Assembly: GCA_029782355.1 (NCBI GenBank)
Contig: JAKOUY010000016.1
Coordinates: forward strand, 124,001-188,000
Source: Actinomycetes bacterium
GTDB taxonomy: Bacteria; Actinomycetota; Acidimicrobiia; Acidimicrobiales; Ilumatobacteraceae
Direction of reading: 5' to 3'
DNA: 64,000 nucleotides
Each line of letters begins with the position of its first letter. Within the stretch, counting starts at the first letter, position 1. Positions 25,980 to 35,089 of the stretch are shown here, piece by piece. The notes under the pieces are model-generated. The model was given only the letters and a program-made list of their open reading frames with translations. It was not told the origin of the DNA and did no database searches. The position numbers were made by a program, and so were the translations under genes.

Positions 25980-26983
25980 GCTCGAGGGCGACGGCGCCCG
26001 GCCGGCCGGTGGCGGCCGATGCGGTGGCCGAGCGCACGGCGTACGCCGGGCTGCTCCGCTTCCTCGACGACCCGCAGGTCACCGAGGTCATGGTCAACGC
26101 CGGCACCCAGATCTGGGTCGAGCGGGGCGACGTCATGGTGCGCGCCGGGGCGATCAGCACCGGCGCGCTGCTGGCCGCCGTCGAGCAGATGCTGGCACCG
26201 CTCGGCCGGCGGCTCGACCGGCTCAGTCCCGTGGTCGACGCTCGGCTGGCCGACGGGTCGCGGGTGTGCGCCGCCATCCCACCCATCGCCGTGGACGGCC
26301 CGTGCCTGTCGATCCGTCGGTTCGCCGACCGTGCCGTGGGAGTCGCCGACTTCGGCGCCCCCGACGTGCAGCGCCTGCTCGCCGATCTGGTCGAGCGGCG
26401 CTGCAACGTAGTGGTCAGCGGGGCCACCTCGACCGGCAAGACGTCGTTGCTCAACGCGCTGTGCGGCATGGTCCCGCCCACCCAGCGGCTGATCACCATG
26501 GAGGACACCGCCGAACTGCGCGTCGATCACCCGCATGTCGTCCGGCTGGAGTGCCGACCGGCCACGGCGGAGGGGGTCGGGGCCACCTCGCTGGCCGACC
26601 TGCTGCGCCTGGCGCTCCGGCTGCGTCCGGACCGCCTGGTGGTGGGCGAGATCCGTGGCGACGAAGTGCTGTCGCTGCTCCAGGCGATGAACACCGGGCA
26701 CGACGGCTCGCTGTCCACCGTGCACGCCAACTCCGCCGTGGACGCCGTCCGCCGGGTGTGTTCGCTGACCATGGCTGCAGCGCCGGCCTGGTCGCCGTCG
26801 GTGGTGCGCGAGCTGGCCGGCTCGGCGATCGACGTCGTCGTCCACCTCCATCGCCCCGCCAGCGGGAACCGGCAGGTCTGGGAGGTGCTGGAGCTGGGCG
26901 TCGACGACTCGGCCAACCGAGTGCTCGCGACCACCGGTCGGGTGCTCGATCGGGTGCGGGCCGGGCGGGCGGGTGGTCGATGA
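25976..26983 (+). CDS. Tad pilus secretion ATPase TadA/CpaF
   Basis: A 335-residue secretion ATPase of the type II/IV family that powers Flp pilus assembly at the inner face of the membrane. Walker A is GATSTGKTS (near residue 145), followed by the Asp box TMEDTAELR, Walker B region RPDRLVVGEIRGDEVL, and the His box TGHDGSLSTVHANS. It is shorter than many CpaF proteins because the N-terminal extension is reduced. The ATG overlaps the TadZ stop. Confidence 0.93.
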   Translation: MSSRATAPGRPVAADAVAERTAYAGLLRFLDDPQVTEVMVNAGTQIWVERGDVMVRAGAISTGALLAAVEQMLAPLGRRLDRLSPVVDARLADGSRVCAAIPPIAVDGPCLSIRRFADRAVGVADFGAPDVQRLLADLVERRCNVVVSGATSTGKTSLLNALCGMVPPTQRLITMEDTAELRVDHPHVVRLECRPATAEGVGATSLADLLRLALRLRPDRLVVGEIRGDEVLSLLQAMNTGHDGSLSTVHANSAVDAVRRVCSLTMAAAPAWSPSVVRELAGSAIDVVVHLHRPASGNRQVWEVLELGVDDSANRVLATTGRVLDRVRAGRAGGR

Positions 26984-27654
26984 CCGGCGCACCGTCCAAC
27001 GTGTCGCCTGCCGTGCTCGTCGCCGGTGCGGCCGCGGCGCTCGCCGTGGGTGTGGCGGCGCTGGCGATGGTCGGGCGGATCGGCCGGTCCGCCGGCCACC
27101 GACCACCGGACGCCGGCGGATCACCCGGACCTTCTGCCGCTGGCCGTGGCCGGCGTCGAGGGGACGGCACGCAGGCGCTGATCGACGTGCTCGACGGCCT
27201 GGCCCAGCAGGTCCGGGCCGGCGAGGCGCCGGTGCTCGCCCTCCCCGAGGCGGCCGGTGGCCCCCGTGGGGCGAACCGCTCCGGCATCGCGCGCCGGACG
27301 GCGCGCCGCCAGGGTGCCGCCGACCTCGCCGACACCGCCGTGGCGCAGCACGGCTTGGCACTGGCCCGTGAGGTGGGTGGGCAGGTGGCCGCCGTCCTCG
27401 ACGCCGCGGCGGCCACGCTGCGCTCCCGCCAGGCGATGCGCGCCGAGGTCGCCGCCCACAGCGCCCAGGCTCGGCTCAGCGTGCGGGTTCTCACCGCCCT
27501 GCCGGTCGCCGTGGTGGCGCTGGTGGCCACGTCGGCCAGCGGTCGGCGCTCCCTCACGTCACCGGCCGGTGCGGTGTGCCTGGCGGTTGGCGGGCTGCTG
27601 GGGGCCGTGGGCTGGTGGTGGATGCAACGTCTGATCCGATCGGCCGGGCGATGA
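26980..27654 (+). CDS. TadB-like pilus platform protein
   Basis: A 224-residue membrane protein. An N-terminal hydrophobic helix (VLVAGAAAALAVGVAALAMVG), a cytoplasmic middle section, and two C-terminal helices (VLTALPVAVVALVATSA and AVCLAVGGLLGAVGWWWM) match the T2SSF-type layout of actinobacterial TadB. Its identification rests mainly on position between CpaF and TadC in an ATGA-coupled series, as sequence conservation in the middle part is weak. It would form the inner-membrane platform with the next gene product. Confidence 0.75.
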   Translation: MTGAPSNVSPAVLVAGAAAALAVGVAALAMVGRIGRSAGHRPPDAGGSPGPSAAGRGRRRGDGTQALIDVLDGLAQQVRAGEAPVLALPEAAGGPRGANRSGIARRTARRQGAADLADTAVAQHGLALAREVGGQVAAVLDAAAATLRSRQAMRAEVAAHSAQARLSVRVLTALPVAVVALVATSASGRRSLTSPAGAVCLAVGGLLGAVGWWWMQRLIRSAGR

Positions 27655-28247
27655 GCGCCGTTGCCGGGGTCCTGGCGGCCGTCGCCGTCCTGCTGGGGTT
27701 GGTGGCCGCCGTCCAGCGCGGCCGGTCGACGGTGATCGGCCGGGATCGGATGACGGCGTGCCGTGCGCCGGACCGACCGGTGGGTCGCCGCCTGCGACGG
27801 CGGCTGATCGACACGGGCTGGCCCGACGCCCTCGATCTCGTCGTGCTGACCATCACCGCCGGATACCTGCCGGTGCAGGCACTCGACGCCGTCGAGGCGC
27901 ATGTCGTCGAACCCATCGCCGAGGCCTTCGCCACGGTGGTGGGTCGGTGCCGGTCCGGCGCCCGCTTCGCCGATGCCGTGCACGAGGTGTCCGTGGCGCT
28001 CGGTCCGCTGGCCAGCTCGTTCGTCGACAGCCTGGCTGCGGCCGACCGGTACGGGTTACCACTCGCCCCCGTCCTCGCCCGGCTCGCCGACGAGGCTCGT
28101 GACCATCGCCGTCGGACCGGCGAGGCCCGCGCCCGTCAGTTGCCGGTTCGCCTCTCGATCCCGCTGGTGCTGTGCACCCTTCCGGCGTTCGTGCTGGTCG
28201 CCATCGCGCCGTTGCTCATCGGCGCCCTCTCGTCGCTGCGTCGATGA
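27651..28247 (+). CDS. TadC-like pilus platform protein
   Basis: A 198-residue membrane protein with an N-terminal helix (GVLAAVAVLLGLVAAVQ), a DALDLVVLTITAGYLPVQALDAV segment typical of the T2SSF domain, and a C-terminal VRLSIPLVLCTLPAFVLVAIAPLLIGAL membrane region. The SFVDSLAAADRYGLPLAPVLARLADEARDHRR stretch (residues about 122-152) is the conserved helical signature of TadC-like proteins. The ATG overlaps the TadB stop as ATGA. Confidence 0.82.
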   Translation: MSAVAGVLAAVAVLLGLVAAVQRGRSTVIGRDRMTACRAPDRPVGRRLRRRLIDTGWPDALDLVVLTITAGYLPVQALDAVEAHVVEPIAEAFATVVGRCRSGARFADAVHEVSVALGPLASSFVDSLAAADRYGLPLAPVLARLADEARDHRRRTGEARARQLPVRLSIPLVLCTLPAFVLVAIAPLLIGALSSLRR

Positions 28248-28287
28248 CGCGCGACCTCGTCGAACCCCGAGCGGATCGGAGCCCACC

Positions 28288-28521
28288 ATGATCGACCACC
28301 TTCGTGCCCGGTACCTGCAAGCGGTGCTGTGGATCCTCTCCCCGCCGCCCTCGCACCGTCCCGCCGATCGGGGCCAGGCCACCACGGAGTACGCGCTGGT
28401 GCTGCTCGGCGCGGCACTCGTCGCCTTGCTGCTGGTCGCCTGGGCCACCGCTGGCGGGGGTGCCGGCAAGATCGGCCGGTTGTTCGACCGGGTGATCGAT
28501 GCGGTCATCAGCAAGCTCTGA
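28288..28521 (+). CDS. DUF4244-type Flp pilin-like protein
   Basis: A 77-residue protein. After a 30-residue N-terminus comes GQATTEYALVLLGAALVALLL, with the Gly-x-x-x-x-Glu-Tyr arrangement of class III prepilin cleavage sites and the hydrophobic pilin helix. The short tail KIGRLFDRVIDAVISKL is typical of DUF4244 proteins found in actinobacterial Tad loci. It is probably the major pilus subunit. A GGAG lies about 8 bases before the ATG. Confidence 0.82.
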   Translation: MIDHLRARYLQAVLWILSPPPSHRPADRGQATTEYALVLLGAALVALLLVAWATAGGGAGKIGRLFDRVIDAVISKL

Positions 28522-28906
28522 TGCGCCGCAGGACCGCCAGGCGCGGCACCCCGGCGACCGCGGCCAGGCGACCGTCGAGCTGGCGGTGGCCACGCCCGTG
28601 GTGGTGGTCCTGCTCGTCGCCCTGGTGCAGGTGGCGGTCGTGGTGGCCGACGCACTGGAGGTCCAGTTGGCGGCGCGCGAGGGGGCTCGGGCGGCCAGCG
28701 TGGCGGCCGCAGGCGCCGGGTCGGGGCCAGCCGCGGCCCGGCGCGTCCTCGGGGCGACCGGCTCGGTGCTCCTGCGCGATGACGGCCGCACGGTCACCGT
28801 GACGGTGCGGCGGGTCAACCACACCGACGTGCCGCTCATCGGAGCGCTGCTACCCGACGTCACGCTGGTCGCCGAGGTCACCATGGCCGTCGAACCGCCG
28901 CCGTAG
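28499..28906 (+). CDS. TadE-like minor pilin
   Basis: A 135-residue protein with a DRGQATVELAVATPVVVVLLVALVQ segment: the G-Q-A-T-V-E prepilin-like motif followed by the single membrane helix of TadE-family pseudopilins, and an extracytoplasmic domain. The ATG at 28499 makes the gene overlap the Flp pilin by 23 bases in another frame. No TadG or prepilin peptidase follows, so those functions must be encoded elsewhere. Confidence 0.8.
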   Translation: MRSSASSDAPQDRQARHPGDRGQATVELAVATPVVVVLLVALVQVAVVVADALEVQLAAREGARAASVAAAGAGSGPAAARRVLGATGSVLLRDDGRTVTVTVRRVNHTDVPLIGALLPDVTLVAEVTMAVEPPP

Positions 28907-28928
28907 CGGTGGATAGCCTGCCGGGCGG

Positions 28929-29267
28929 ATGGATCTGCACTGCTCGGTCAGCGAGGTCGCCGGTGCCACGGTCCTGGTCGTGCGGGGCGATCTCGACCTG
29001 TCGACCGTGCCGACGTTGGGCGATCAGCTCAGCCGGGTGATCCAGCGCCACGCCGGTGCCATCGTCACCATCGATCTCGACGAGGTGACCTCGATCGACG
29101 ATGCGGCGATCGGTGTCTTGCTCGGCGCAGCGGCCGGGGCACGGCGCACCGGTGGCGACCTCCGCGTGGTGGCCGGGCGCCGCTCGATCCGCCAACGGCT
29201 GGAAGCGGTCCGCCTCGACCGGCTGATCGACCTCGGTGCGGCGATCCACGACGACCCCTCGGCCTGA
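28929..29267 (+). CDS. STAS-domain protein (anti-sigma antagonist type)
   Basis: A 112-residue STAS fold like SpoIIAA/RsbV: GDLDLSTVPTLGDQL near residue 20 and a conserved helix-2 region at TSIDDAAIGVLLGAA. In SpoIIAA this segment is D-S-S-G-L with the second Ser phosphorylated by the anti-sigma kinase; here it is D57-D58-A59-A60-I61, so the phosphorylatable residue is Ala. The protein may bind a partner constitutively. TAGCCT lies 9 bases before the ATG. No anti-sigma kinase gene is adjacent. Confidence 0.85.
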   Translation: MDLHCSVSEVAGATVLVVRGDLDLSTVPTLGDQLSRVIQRHAGAIVTIDLDEVTSIDDAAIGVLLGAAAGARRTGGDLRVVAGRRSIRQRLEAVRLDRLIDLGAAIHDDPSA

Positions 29268-29321
29268 GCGAGATCCGTGGGTGACGCCGGTTCGGTACAG
29301 TCCGTGCCGGAGGGCGCGCAC

Positions 29322-31196
29322 ATGAACGAGGTCAGGCCACTGCGGTCGGGTCGGGCGGCGCGACTGCTGCCGCGCCGGGCTCTGGGGGTGGTCGCCGCGC
29401 TGGTGGGCAGCCTGGTGGTCGTCAGCCCGATCGGCCCCGTGCCAGCCGTTCTCGCCGACGACGACGGACTGGCCGTCACCGACGAGGCGACGTTCCGGGT
29501 CGACCCGACCACCGGAGCGATCCACGTCGAAGAGATCCTCCACCTGACCAACACCAAGTCGAACGTCCGCCACGGCAACATGATCGAGAAGCCGTACTTC
29601 ACCGGGATGGCCGTGCCGGTGGTGGCCGCCAACTTCGGCGTCAGCGCCGACCAGAACGGCAAGCCGTTGCGGGTCGAGGTCGATCCATCGGACGGCACGG
29701 CGTACACCCGGGCGATGGTCCATCTGGCCAACAACCTGTTCGCCAAGAAGTCGACCACGGTCACGGTTCGCTACGACGTGATCGGCGCCCTGCCGCGCAG
29801 CGAGGATCCGGTTCGGGCCACCCCGGCATTCGTGTTCTTCCCGGCCTTCGCCCGCGGCGACGCCAACCGGGCGACCGTGCGCGTCGTGGTCCCCGGTGAC
29901 TGGACGGTCGACCTCGACCGCCTCCCCGCAGGAATGACCCATGCGGAGGCGTTCGGCAACACCATCCTGACCGCCGAGAACATCGCCGACCCCCTGCACT
30001 TCACGGCCTACATCATCGCCAGCAAGCCCGAGCAGTTCCGGGTGATCGACACCACCGACCGCGAGGGCAATCGCTACCGCCTCCGTTCCTGGCCGGTCGA
30101 CGGCGAGTGGATGGACTTCGCCAAGCGGCAGGTCGACGCGGTTCCGGAGATCGCCACGTTGATCGGCCAGCCCTGGCCCGTCCCCGGCATCCTCACCGTC
30201 GACGAGACGGTCACCCAGTACTTCGAGGGCTACTCCGGCGTGTTCCGACCGGAGACCAGCTCGGTCGACATCGGCGAGGACCTCGATCAGACCACGATGT
30301 TGCACGAGCTGACCCACGCCTGGTTCAACGACCGGTGGTTCGCCGATCGGTGGGTCAACGAGGGCCTGGCAGAGACGTACGCCGGTCTGATGCTCACCCA
30401 ACTCGGCGGCACGCCGCGCCAGCCCGAGGCCGTCGGCACCTCCGATCCGGGCGCCTTCGCCCTCAACGACTGGGTGCCGGTGTTCCAGGGCACCGATGCC
30501 CAGGAGACGTTCGGCTACAACGCCTCGTACCTGGTGATGAAGTCGATCACCGACGAGGTCGGACCCGAGCGGATGCGGGCCGTGTTCGACGCCGTCGCCC
30601 ACGGCACCCCGGTGTACCGCTGGCCGCGTCAGGGCGGGAACGACTCGATCGACGAGGTCGCCGTCCGGTCCGACTGGCGACGGCTGCTGGACTTGCTCGA
30701 GACCGTCGGAGGCTCGAAGCAGGCCGCCACCCTGTTCGCCAATCGGGTGGTGTCGGCCGGCGAGCGCGACCTGTTGCAGACGCGAGCCAAGGTGCGCGCC
30801 GGGTACGACACGCTGCTCGGGGCGCTGACGGACTGGGCGCCGCCCCGCGAGTTGCGCCGCGCCATGGAGCAGTGGCGGTGGAACGACGCAACCCAGTTGC
30901 TGAACGACGCCCTCGCCACCATCGCCCTGCGCGATCAACTCGTCGCCCGTGCCGCAGCGGCCGGCTCCACGGTGCCGTCGAACCTCGCCAATCAGTTCGA
31001 GGTGGCCGTGCATGCCACCTTCCCGGCGCTGCAGCAGCAGATCCGTGACCTGCTGGCCACCGTGCCGAGCCCACGACCGAGCGTGCCGGCGACGACGACC
31101 ACGCAGCCGCCCACCACGACGACTCGTCTGCCGACCACGACGACCACGCCGCGCCCGACCACGACGACGTCGAATCCGCTGACCGTCTCCGGCTGA
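29322..31196 (+). CDS. secreted gluzincin metallopeptidase (M1-like) with Thr/Pro tail
   Basis: A 624-residue secreted protein. A signal peptide (ALGVVAALVGSLVVVSPIGP) is followed by a beta-rich N-terminal domain and a catalytic domain with H328-E-L-T-H332 and WVNEGLAETYAG. In M1 aminopeptidases the Glu of W-x-NEG is the third zinc ligand, 18 residues after HEXXH; here the NEG Glu (E347) is only 14 residues on, so the connecting helix is shortened. The C-terminus (last ~45 residues) is a TTTT/PP low-complexity region, a probable wall-spanning linker. GGAGG at 29309-29313 supports the ATG. Confidence 0.82.
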   Translation: MNEVRPLRSGRAARLLPRRALGVVAALVGSLVVVSPIGPVPAVLADDDGLAVTDEATFRVDPTTGAIHVEEILHLTNTKSNVRHGNMIEKPYFTGMAVPVVAANFGVSADQNGKPLRVEVDPSDGTAYTRAMVHLANNLFAKKSTTVTVRYDVIGALPRSEDPVRATPAFVFFPAFARGDANRATVRVVVPGDWTVDLDRLPAGMTHAEAFGNTILTAENIADPLHFTAYIIASKPEQFRVIDTTDREGNRYRLRSWPVDGEWMDFAKRQVDAVPEIATLIGQPWPVPGILTVDETVTQYFEGYSGVFRPETSSVDIGEDLDQTTMLHELTHAWFNDRWFADRWVNEGLAETYAGLMLTQLGGTPRQPEAVGTSDPGAFALNDWVPVFQGTDAQETFGYNASYLVMKSITDEVGPERMRAVFDAVAHGTPVYRWPRQGGNDSIDEVAVRSDWRRLLDLLETVGGSKQAATLFANRVVSAGERDLLQTRAKVRAGYDTLLGALTDWAPPRELRRAMEQWRWNDATQLLNDALATIALRDQLVARAAAAGSTVPSNLANQFEVAVHATFPALQQQIRDLLATVPSPRPSVPATTTTQPPTTTTRLPTTTTTPRPTTTTSNPLTVSG

Positions 31197-31235
31197 ATCA
31201 CCCGGGTCGTCGGCTGGGCGCCCGGCCGGCGACCC

Positions 31236-33095
31236 TCAGCCGTGGTGATAGGCGGCAGCCTGGATCCGGTACAGCTCGGCGTACGGGCCGTTGCGGGCCA
31301 TCAGCTCGTCGTGGCCGCCCACTTCGGCGAGGTGGGCACCGTCGAGGACCACGATCAGATCGGCCATGCGGACCGTGGAGAAGCGGTGCGACACCAGCAC
31401 GGTGACCCGCCCGCGACCGCTGTCGCCGCGGGCTGCGTCGGCGAACTGCTCGAACAGGGCGTGCTCGGTCTCGGCGTCGAGTGCCGCAGTCGGTTCGTCC
31501 AGGATCAGCAGCAGCGGCGCGTCGCGCATGAAGCCGCGGGCCAGCGCCAGCTTCTGCCACTGACCGAAGCTGACCTCGGCCCCCTCCGGCCAGGTCGGGC
31601 CGAGCTGGGTGTCCAAGCCGTGGGCCAGGCGGTGGATGACGTCTTCGGCCCCCGCACGGCGCACCGCCGTCTCCGCGGCCGGCCGGTGATCGAGGCGCGG
31701 CAACTCGCCCAATCCGATGCTCTGCTGGGCGGGGAGCTCGAACCGGGCGAAGTCCTGGAAGGCGCCGGCCAACCGCTGGCGCCACTGGGCCACGTCGATG
31801 CCGGCCAGATCGTGGCCGTCGACCAGGATCCGTCCCCCGGTCGGGGCGTACATGCCGGACAGCAGCTTGACCATCGTCGACTTGCCGGCGCCGTTCTCGC
31901 CGACCAGGGCGACCACCGCGCCGGCGGGGAGGTGCAGGCTGACGTCGTCGAGCACCAGCCGCTGGGTTCCGGGGTAACGGAAGGAGACGTGCTCGAGGTC
32001 GATGCCGCGGGTGAGATGATCGGGTGCCGGCCCGGTGGCTCCGGCCGAGCGGGACGCGGCGTAGTCCTCCAGCCAGGTGAGGCGGCGCGAGGCATCGAGC
32101 CAGAAGCCGCGCAGGAAGCCCAGTTCGCCGGCGGTGGCCCCGATGTAGTGGGCCAGGCGCAGCCCGGCTGCCAGCACCAGGGCGACGTCGCCGGCGGTTC
32201 CGGTGTGGAGGTGCGCGGTGGTCACCACGGCCACCACGTACCCGGCGGCGAACACGGCCCAGGCAGCGCACTGCCACAGGGCGGTGGCCACCCGAGTCCG
32301 GGCGATCGGGCGGTACCACGCGTCGAACTCGGCGTCATGGGCCTCGACCAGCCATTGCTGGGTTCCGGTGACCCGGATCTCCTTCCCCGGTGGCGCCGTG
32401 GTGCCCAGGGTGAACAGGTGCCGGGCCAGCCGGGAGTGATGGATCGCCCGTTCCTCGACGACTCGTTCCACCCCGGGCCGCCAGGTGCTGACGGCGAAGG
32501 CCGGCGCCGCGCCGAGCAGCAGCAGTGCCAGCGCCGGATGGACGCTGGCCAGCAGGATCCCGGTGACCACCAGGCGCAGGATCCAGCCGAGCGTGCTGAA
32601 CAGCGACATGAACATGTGGTCCAGGGTGAACACCTGGTTGCGCAGCATGGCCAAGCGGTCGAGGTAGTCGGGCCGCTCGTGATGCTCGATGGTGGGCACG
32701 CTGGCCTGGAGCTCGGCCACATGGCCTTCCATGACCATGGCGATGCGGTCACGGAACTTGCGCTGGACGCGCTGGGACGCCACCGACAGGTACCACGTGA
32801 GGGTCACCGACGCAGCTGTGGCCCCGGCGGCAACGCCGATCTTGGCGCCGTCATGGGCGACGATGCCGTCGACGAACACCTTCAGCCACACGGCCAGCAG
32901 GGCGTCGGGCACCATCATCAGCAGGGCGAGGAACAGCGACCAGGCCAGTAGACCCGGTTCGGCGTGGGCCCCGAGCCGGAAGGTCCGCCACAGGCTGCGC
33001 AGCCGCCCGGGGAGGTCGACCTCGGCGGCGTGCTCCGCCTCCGCCGTGGAGGCGGCCGTGGACGGGTCGGCCGGCGTGTCAGTCGAGGACGTCAT
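31236..33095 (-). CDS. ABC exporter, fused membrane and ATPase domains (second of pair)
   Basis: A 619-residue half-transporter: an N-terminal membrane domain with about six helices (residues 45-330) and an ATPase domain with Walker A GENGAGKST (near 405) and Walker B LLLILDEPTAALD. The ABC signature is VSFGQWQK instead of the usual LSGGQ, a degenerate form that often marks the weaker ATP site of a heterodimeric exporter. The ATG at 33095 has a GAGGAGG Shine-Dalgarno and overlaps the end of the upstream transporter gene by 17 bases. The two products probably form a heterodimer; the substrate is unknown. Confidence 0.88.
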   Translation of the reverse strand: MTSSTDTPADPSTAASTAEAEHAAEVDLPGRLRSLWRTFRLGAHAEPGLLAWSLFLALLMMVPDALLAVWLKVFVDGIVAHDGAKIGVAAGATAASVTLTWYLSVASQRVQRKFRDRIAMVMEGHVAELQASVPTIEHHERPDYLDRLAMLRNQVFTLDHMFMSLFSTLGWILRLVVTGILLASVHPALALLLLGAAPAFAVSTWRPGVERVVEERAIHHSRLARHLFTLGTTAPPGKEIRVTGTQQWLVEAHDAEFDAWYRPIARTRVATALWQCAAWAVFAAGYVVAVVTTAHLHTGTAGDVALVLAAGLRLAHYIGATAGELGFLRGFWLDASRRLTWLEDYAASRSAGATGPAPDHLTRGIDLEHVSFRYPGTQRLVLDDVSLHLPAGAVVALVGENGAGKSTMVKLLSGMYAPTGGRILVDGHDLAGIDVAQWRQRLAGAFQDFARFELPAQQSIGLGELPRLDHRPAAETAVRRAGAEDVIHRLAHGLDTQLGPTWPEGAEVSFGQWQKLALARGFMRDAPLLLILDEPTAALDAETEHALFEQFADAARGDSGRGRVTVLVSHRFSTVRMADLIVVLDGAHLAEVGGHDELMARNGPYAELYRIQAAAYHHG

Positions 33096-34944
33096 AGCGA
33101 ACCTCCTCGCCATCGTCGTATTCCGGCTCGGCATGGGCGGCGAACCGGCTGGCCTGCAGCTCGAACATCGTGTGGTACCTGCCGTGGCGAGCCATCAGCT
33201 CGTCGTGTGTTCCCGACTCCACGACCGTGCCCCCTTCGACCACGGCGATGCGATCGGCCCGCCGGACCGTGGAGAACCGGTGGGAGATGAGCACCACGGT
33301 TCGGCCGCGCGTCGCCTCCAACACCCGCTCGAAGATCTCCGCCTCCCCGCGCACGTCGAGCTGAGCGGTCGGCTCGTCGAGCAGCACGACGCCCGCTCCT
33401 CGGCGCACGGCGAACAGGGCCCGGGCCAGGGCGATGCGCTGCCACTGCCCACCGGACAGGTCGGTCCCGGCCGGGTAGGCCTTGGACAGGATCGTGTCCA
33501 GGTTGCCGCCGGCGAGGTGCTGGGCCCCGGCATCACGCAGGGCGGCGCGGATCTCGGTGTCGTCGGTGATGTCGTGGGAGCCCGGGGCGACGTTGCGCCG
33601 CACGCTGAGCTCGAAGCGGACGAAGTCCTGGAACACGGCAGTCACCCGGCGCCGCCAGTCGTCGATCCTCCATCGCTTCAGGTCTGTGCCGTCGGCCTCG
33701 ACCGTGCCGGAGGTGGGGTCGTACAGCCGGCAGATCAGCTTGGCCAGGGTGGTCTTGCCGGCCCCGTTCTGGCCGACGATCGCCAGGCTGGTGCCGGCCG
33801 GGATGACCAGGTCGACCCCCGACAGCACCGGATGGTCCGGCTCCTGCGGGTAGGCGAAGTGCACGTCGGTCAGGCGCAGCACGGGGGCCGGAGCCGGAGT
33901 CGGGGATGCGGGCAGCGACGCGTCGAGCGGGGGCGCCGCCAAGGCGCCGGCGTCGACGACCTCGTGCTCGAGGCGGTGCAAGGCGGCCACGGGGGCTGCG
34001 GCACCGTCCAGGGCCCAGTTCAACCCACCGAAGGCGATGGCCGACACGCCCATGGCCGCCTGCACCACCACCACGGCACGGGCCAGGGAGAGCTGGCCAT
34101 CGCTGGCCTGGTGGGCGATGAGCCAGAACAGCCCGGCGTTGGTGGCCGCCACGATCAGCAGGCACAGGGCGACGGATCGCTCGCGCAGCCGGGTGGCCTC
34201 GTACTGCAGGTCGTACAGCGTCCGGCGCATGGCCACGAAGCGCTCGGTCACCCATCCGGCCAACCCGAAGTAGCGCAACTCCTTGGCCGGCCCGGGGTCG
34301 ACGGCGAGGCGGTAGGTGTAGTCGGCGTGGCGCTGGGCGAGGCGGACCCGATCGGTGTTGCGGTCCTTCCACACGCCGCTCTCGCGCAGCAGCCAGTGGG
34401 TGCTCAGCCAGGCGGCAGCCAGCGCCGGCCCGGCCCACCAGTGGAAGGTCATCAGCACCACGGCTGCCGCGGCACCGATGACCAGGTTCATCAGCCCGCC
34501 GGCGATGAAGTCCATCGACACGCTGAGCGGTGGGCCGAGGATGCCCTGGTCGAAATCGCGGGCCATCGTCAGGTCGTTGGTCAGGTCGGCCCGCTCGAGA
34601 TGGCCGATGCCCGGCGGGGTGGTGGTGGCTCGGAGCAGGCGCCGATACAGATGCCCGGACAGGCGCGTCCCGAGGTTGGCGGACAGCATCTGCTGCACCG
34701 GCTGCAGCACCAGGGTGAGGGCGAAGCTGACGGCCACTGCGGTGAGCGGCGGACCCAGCCCATGACCGCGCTGGTGGGCGTCGATCAGCCAGCCGAACAG
34801 GATGGTCGTGACGGCCGGGAGCACGCCGTTGAGCACCAGGACCGTCCACCACGCCACGGCGTAGCCCGGTGCGGCGCGGTACAGCGCGGCGAAGAACTGC
34901 CACTCCGGTCGCCCGGTCAGCCGGCGAATGGGCCGCTCGTCCAT
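33079..34944 (-). CDS. ABC exporter, fused membrane and ATPase domains (first of pair)
   Basis: A 621-residue half-transporter with about six membrane helices (residues 30-320) and an ATPase domain with Walker A GQNGAGKTT (near 395), canonical signature DLSGGQWQR, Walker B VVLLDEPTAQLD and a switch His in LISHRFSTV. It is the first gene of a translationally coupled pair. With its own canonical signature and its partner's degenerate one, the pair fits heterodimeric type IV exporters that move peptides, lipids or drugs. Confidence 0.9.
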   Translation of the reverse strand: MDERPIRRLTGRPEWQFFAALYRAAPGYAVAWWTVLVLNGVLPAVTTILFGWLIDAHQRGHGLGPPLTAVAVSFALTLVLQPVQQMLSANLGTRLSGHLYRRLLRATTTPPGIGHLERADLTNDLTMARDFDQGILGPPLSVSMDFIAGGLMNLVIGAAAAVVLMTFHWWAGPALAAAWLSTHWLLRESGVWKDRNTDRVRLAQRHADYTYRLAVDPGPAKELRYFGLAGWVTERFVAMRRTLYDLQYEATRLRERSVALCLLIVAATNAGLFWLIAHQASDGQLSLARAVVVVQAAMGVSAIAFGGLNWALDGAAAPVAALHRLEHEVVDAGALAAPPLDASLPASPTPAPAPVLRLTDVHFAYPQEPDHPVLSGVDLVIPAGTSLAIVGQNGAGKTTLAKLICRLYDPTSGTVEADGTDLKRWRIDDWRRRVTAVFQDFVRFELSVRRNVAPGSHDITDDTEIRAALRDAGAQHLAGGNLDTILSKAYPAGTDLSGGQWQRIALARALFAVRRGAGVVLLDEPTAQLDVRGEAEIFERVLEATRGRTVVLISHRFSTVRRADRIAVVEGGTVVESGTHDELMARHGRYHTMFELQASRFAAHAEPEYDDGEEVRYDVLD

Positions 34945-35089
34945 GCACCCAGCGTGGCACAGGGGTGTCGCTCGGTTCGCCGGCTTGCGCGACCGGGACG
35001 CGGTCGGCGGTGGGTGACGTAGTGTCGGCGCCGGGGTCGCGCCGATTCGCTGGTCGGTGGATGGGGCGTTGAGGACGAGGGGGACCGAG

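Noticed and set aside
28878-31013. 711-codon antisense frame over the metallopeptidase
   Set aside because: Shadow frame, no start signal and no motif.
31242-35022. Plus-strand frames of 569 and 777 codons over the ABC exporters
   Set aside because: Antisense to two clear transporters; compositional artefacts.
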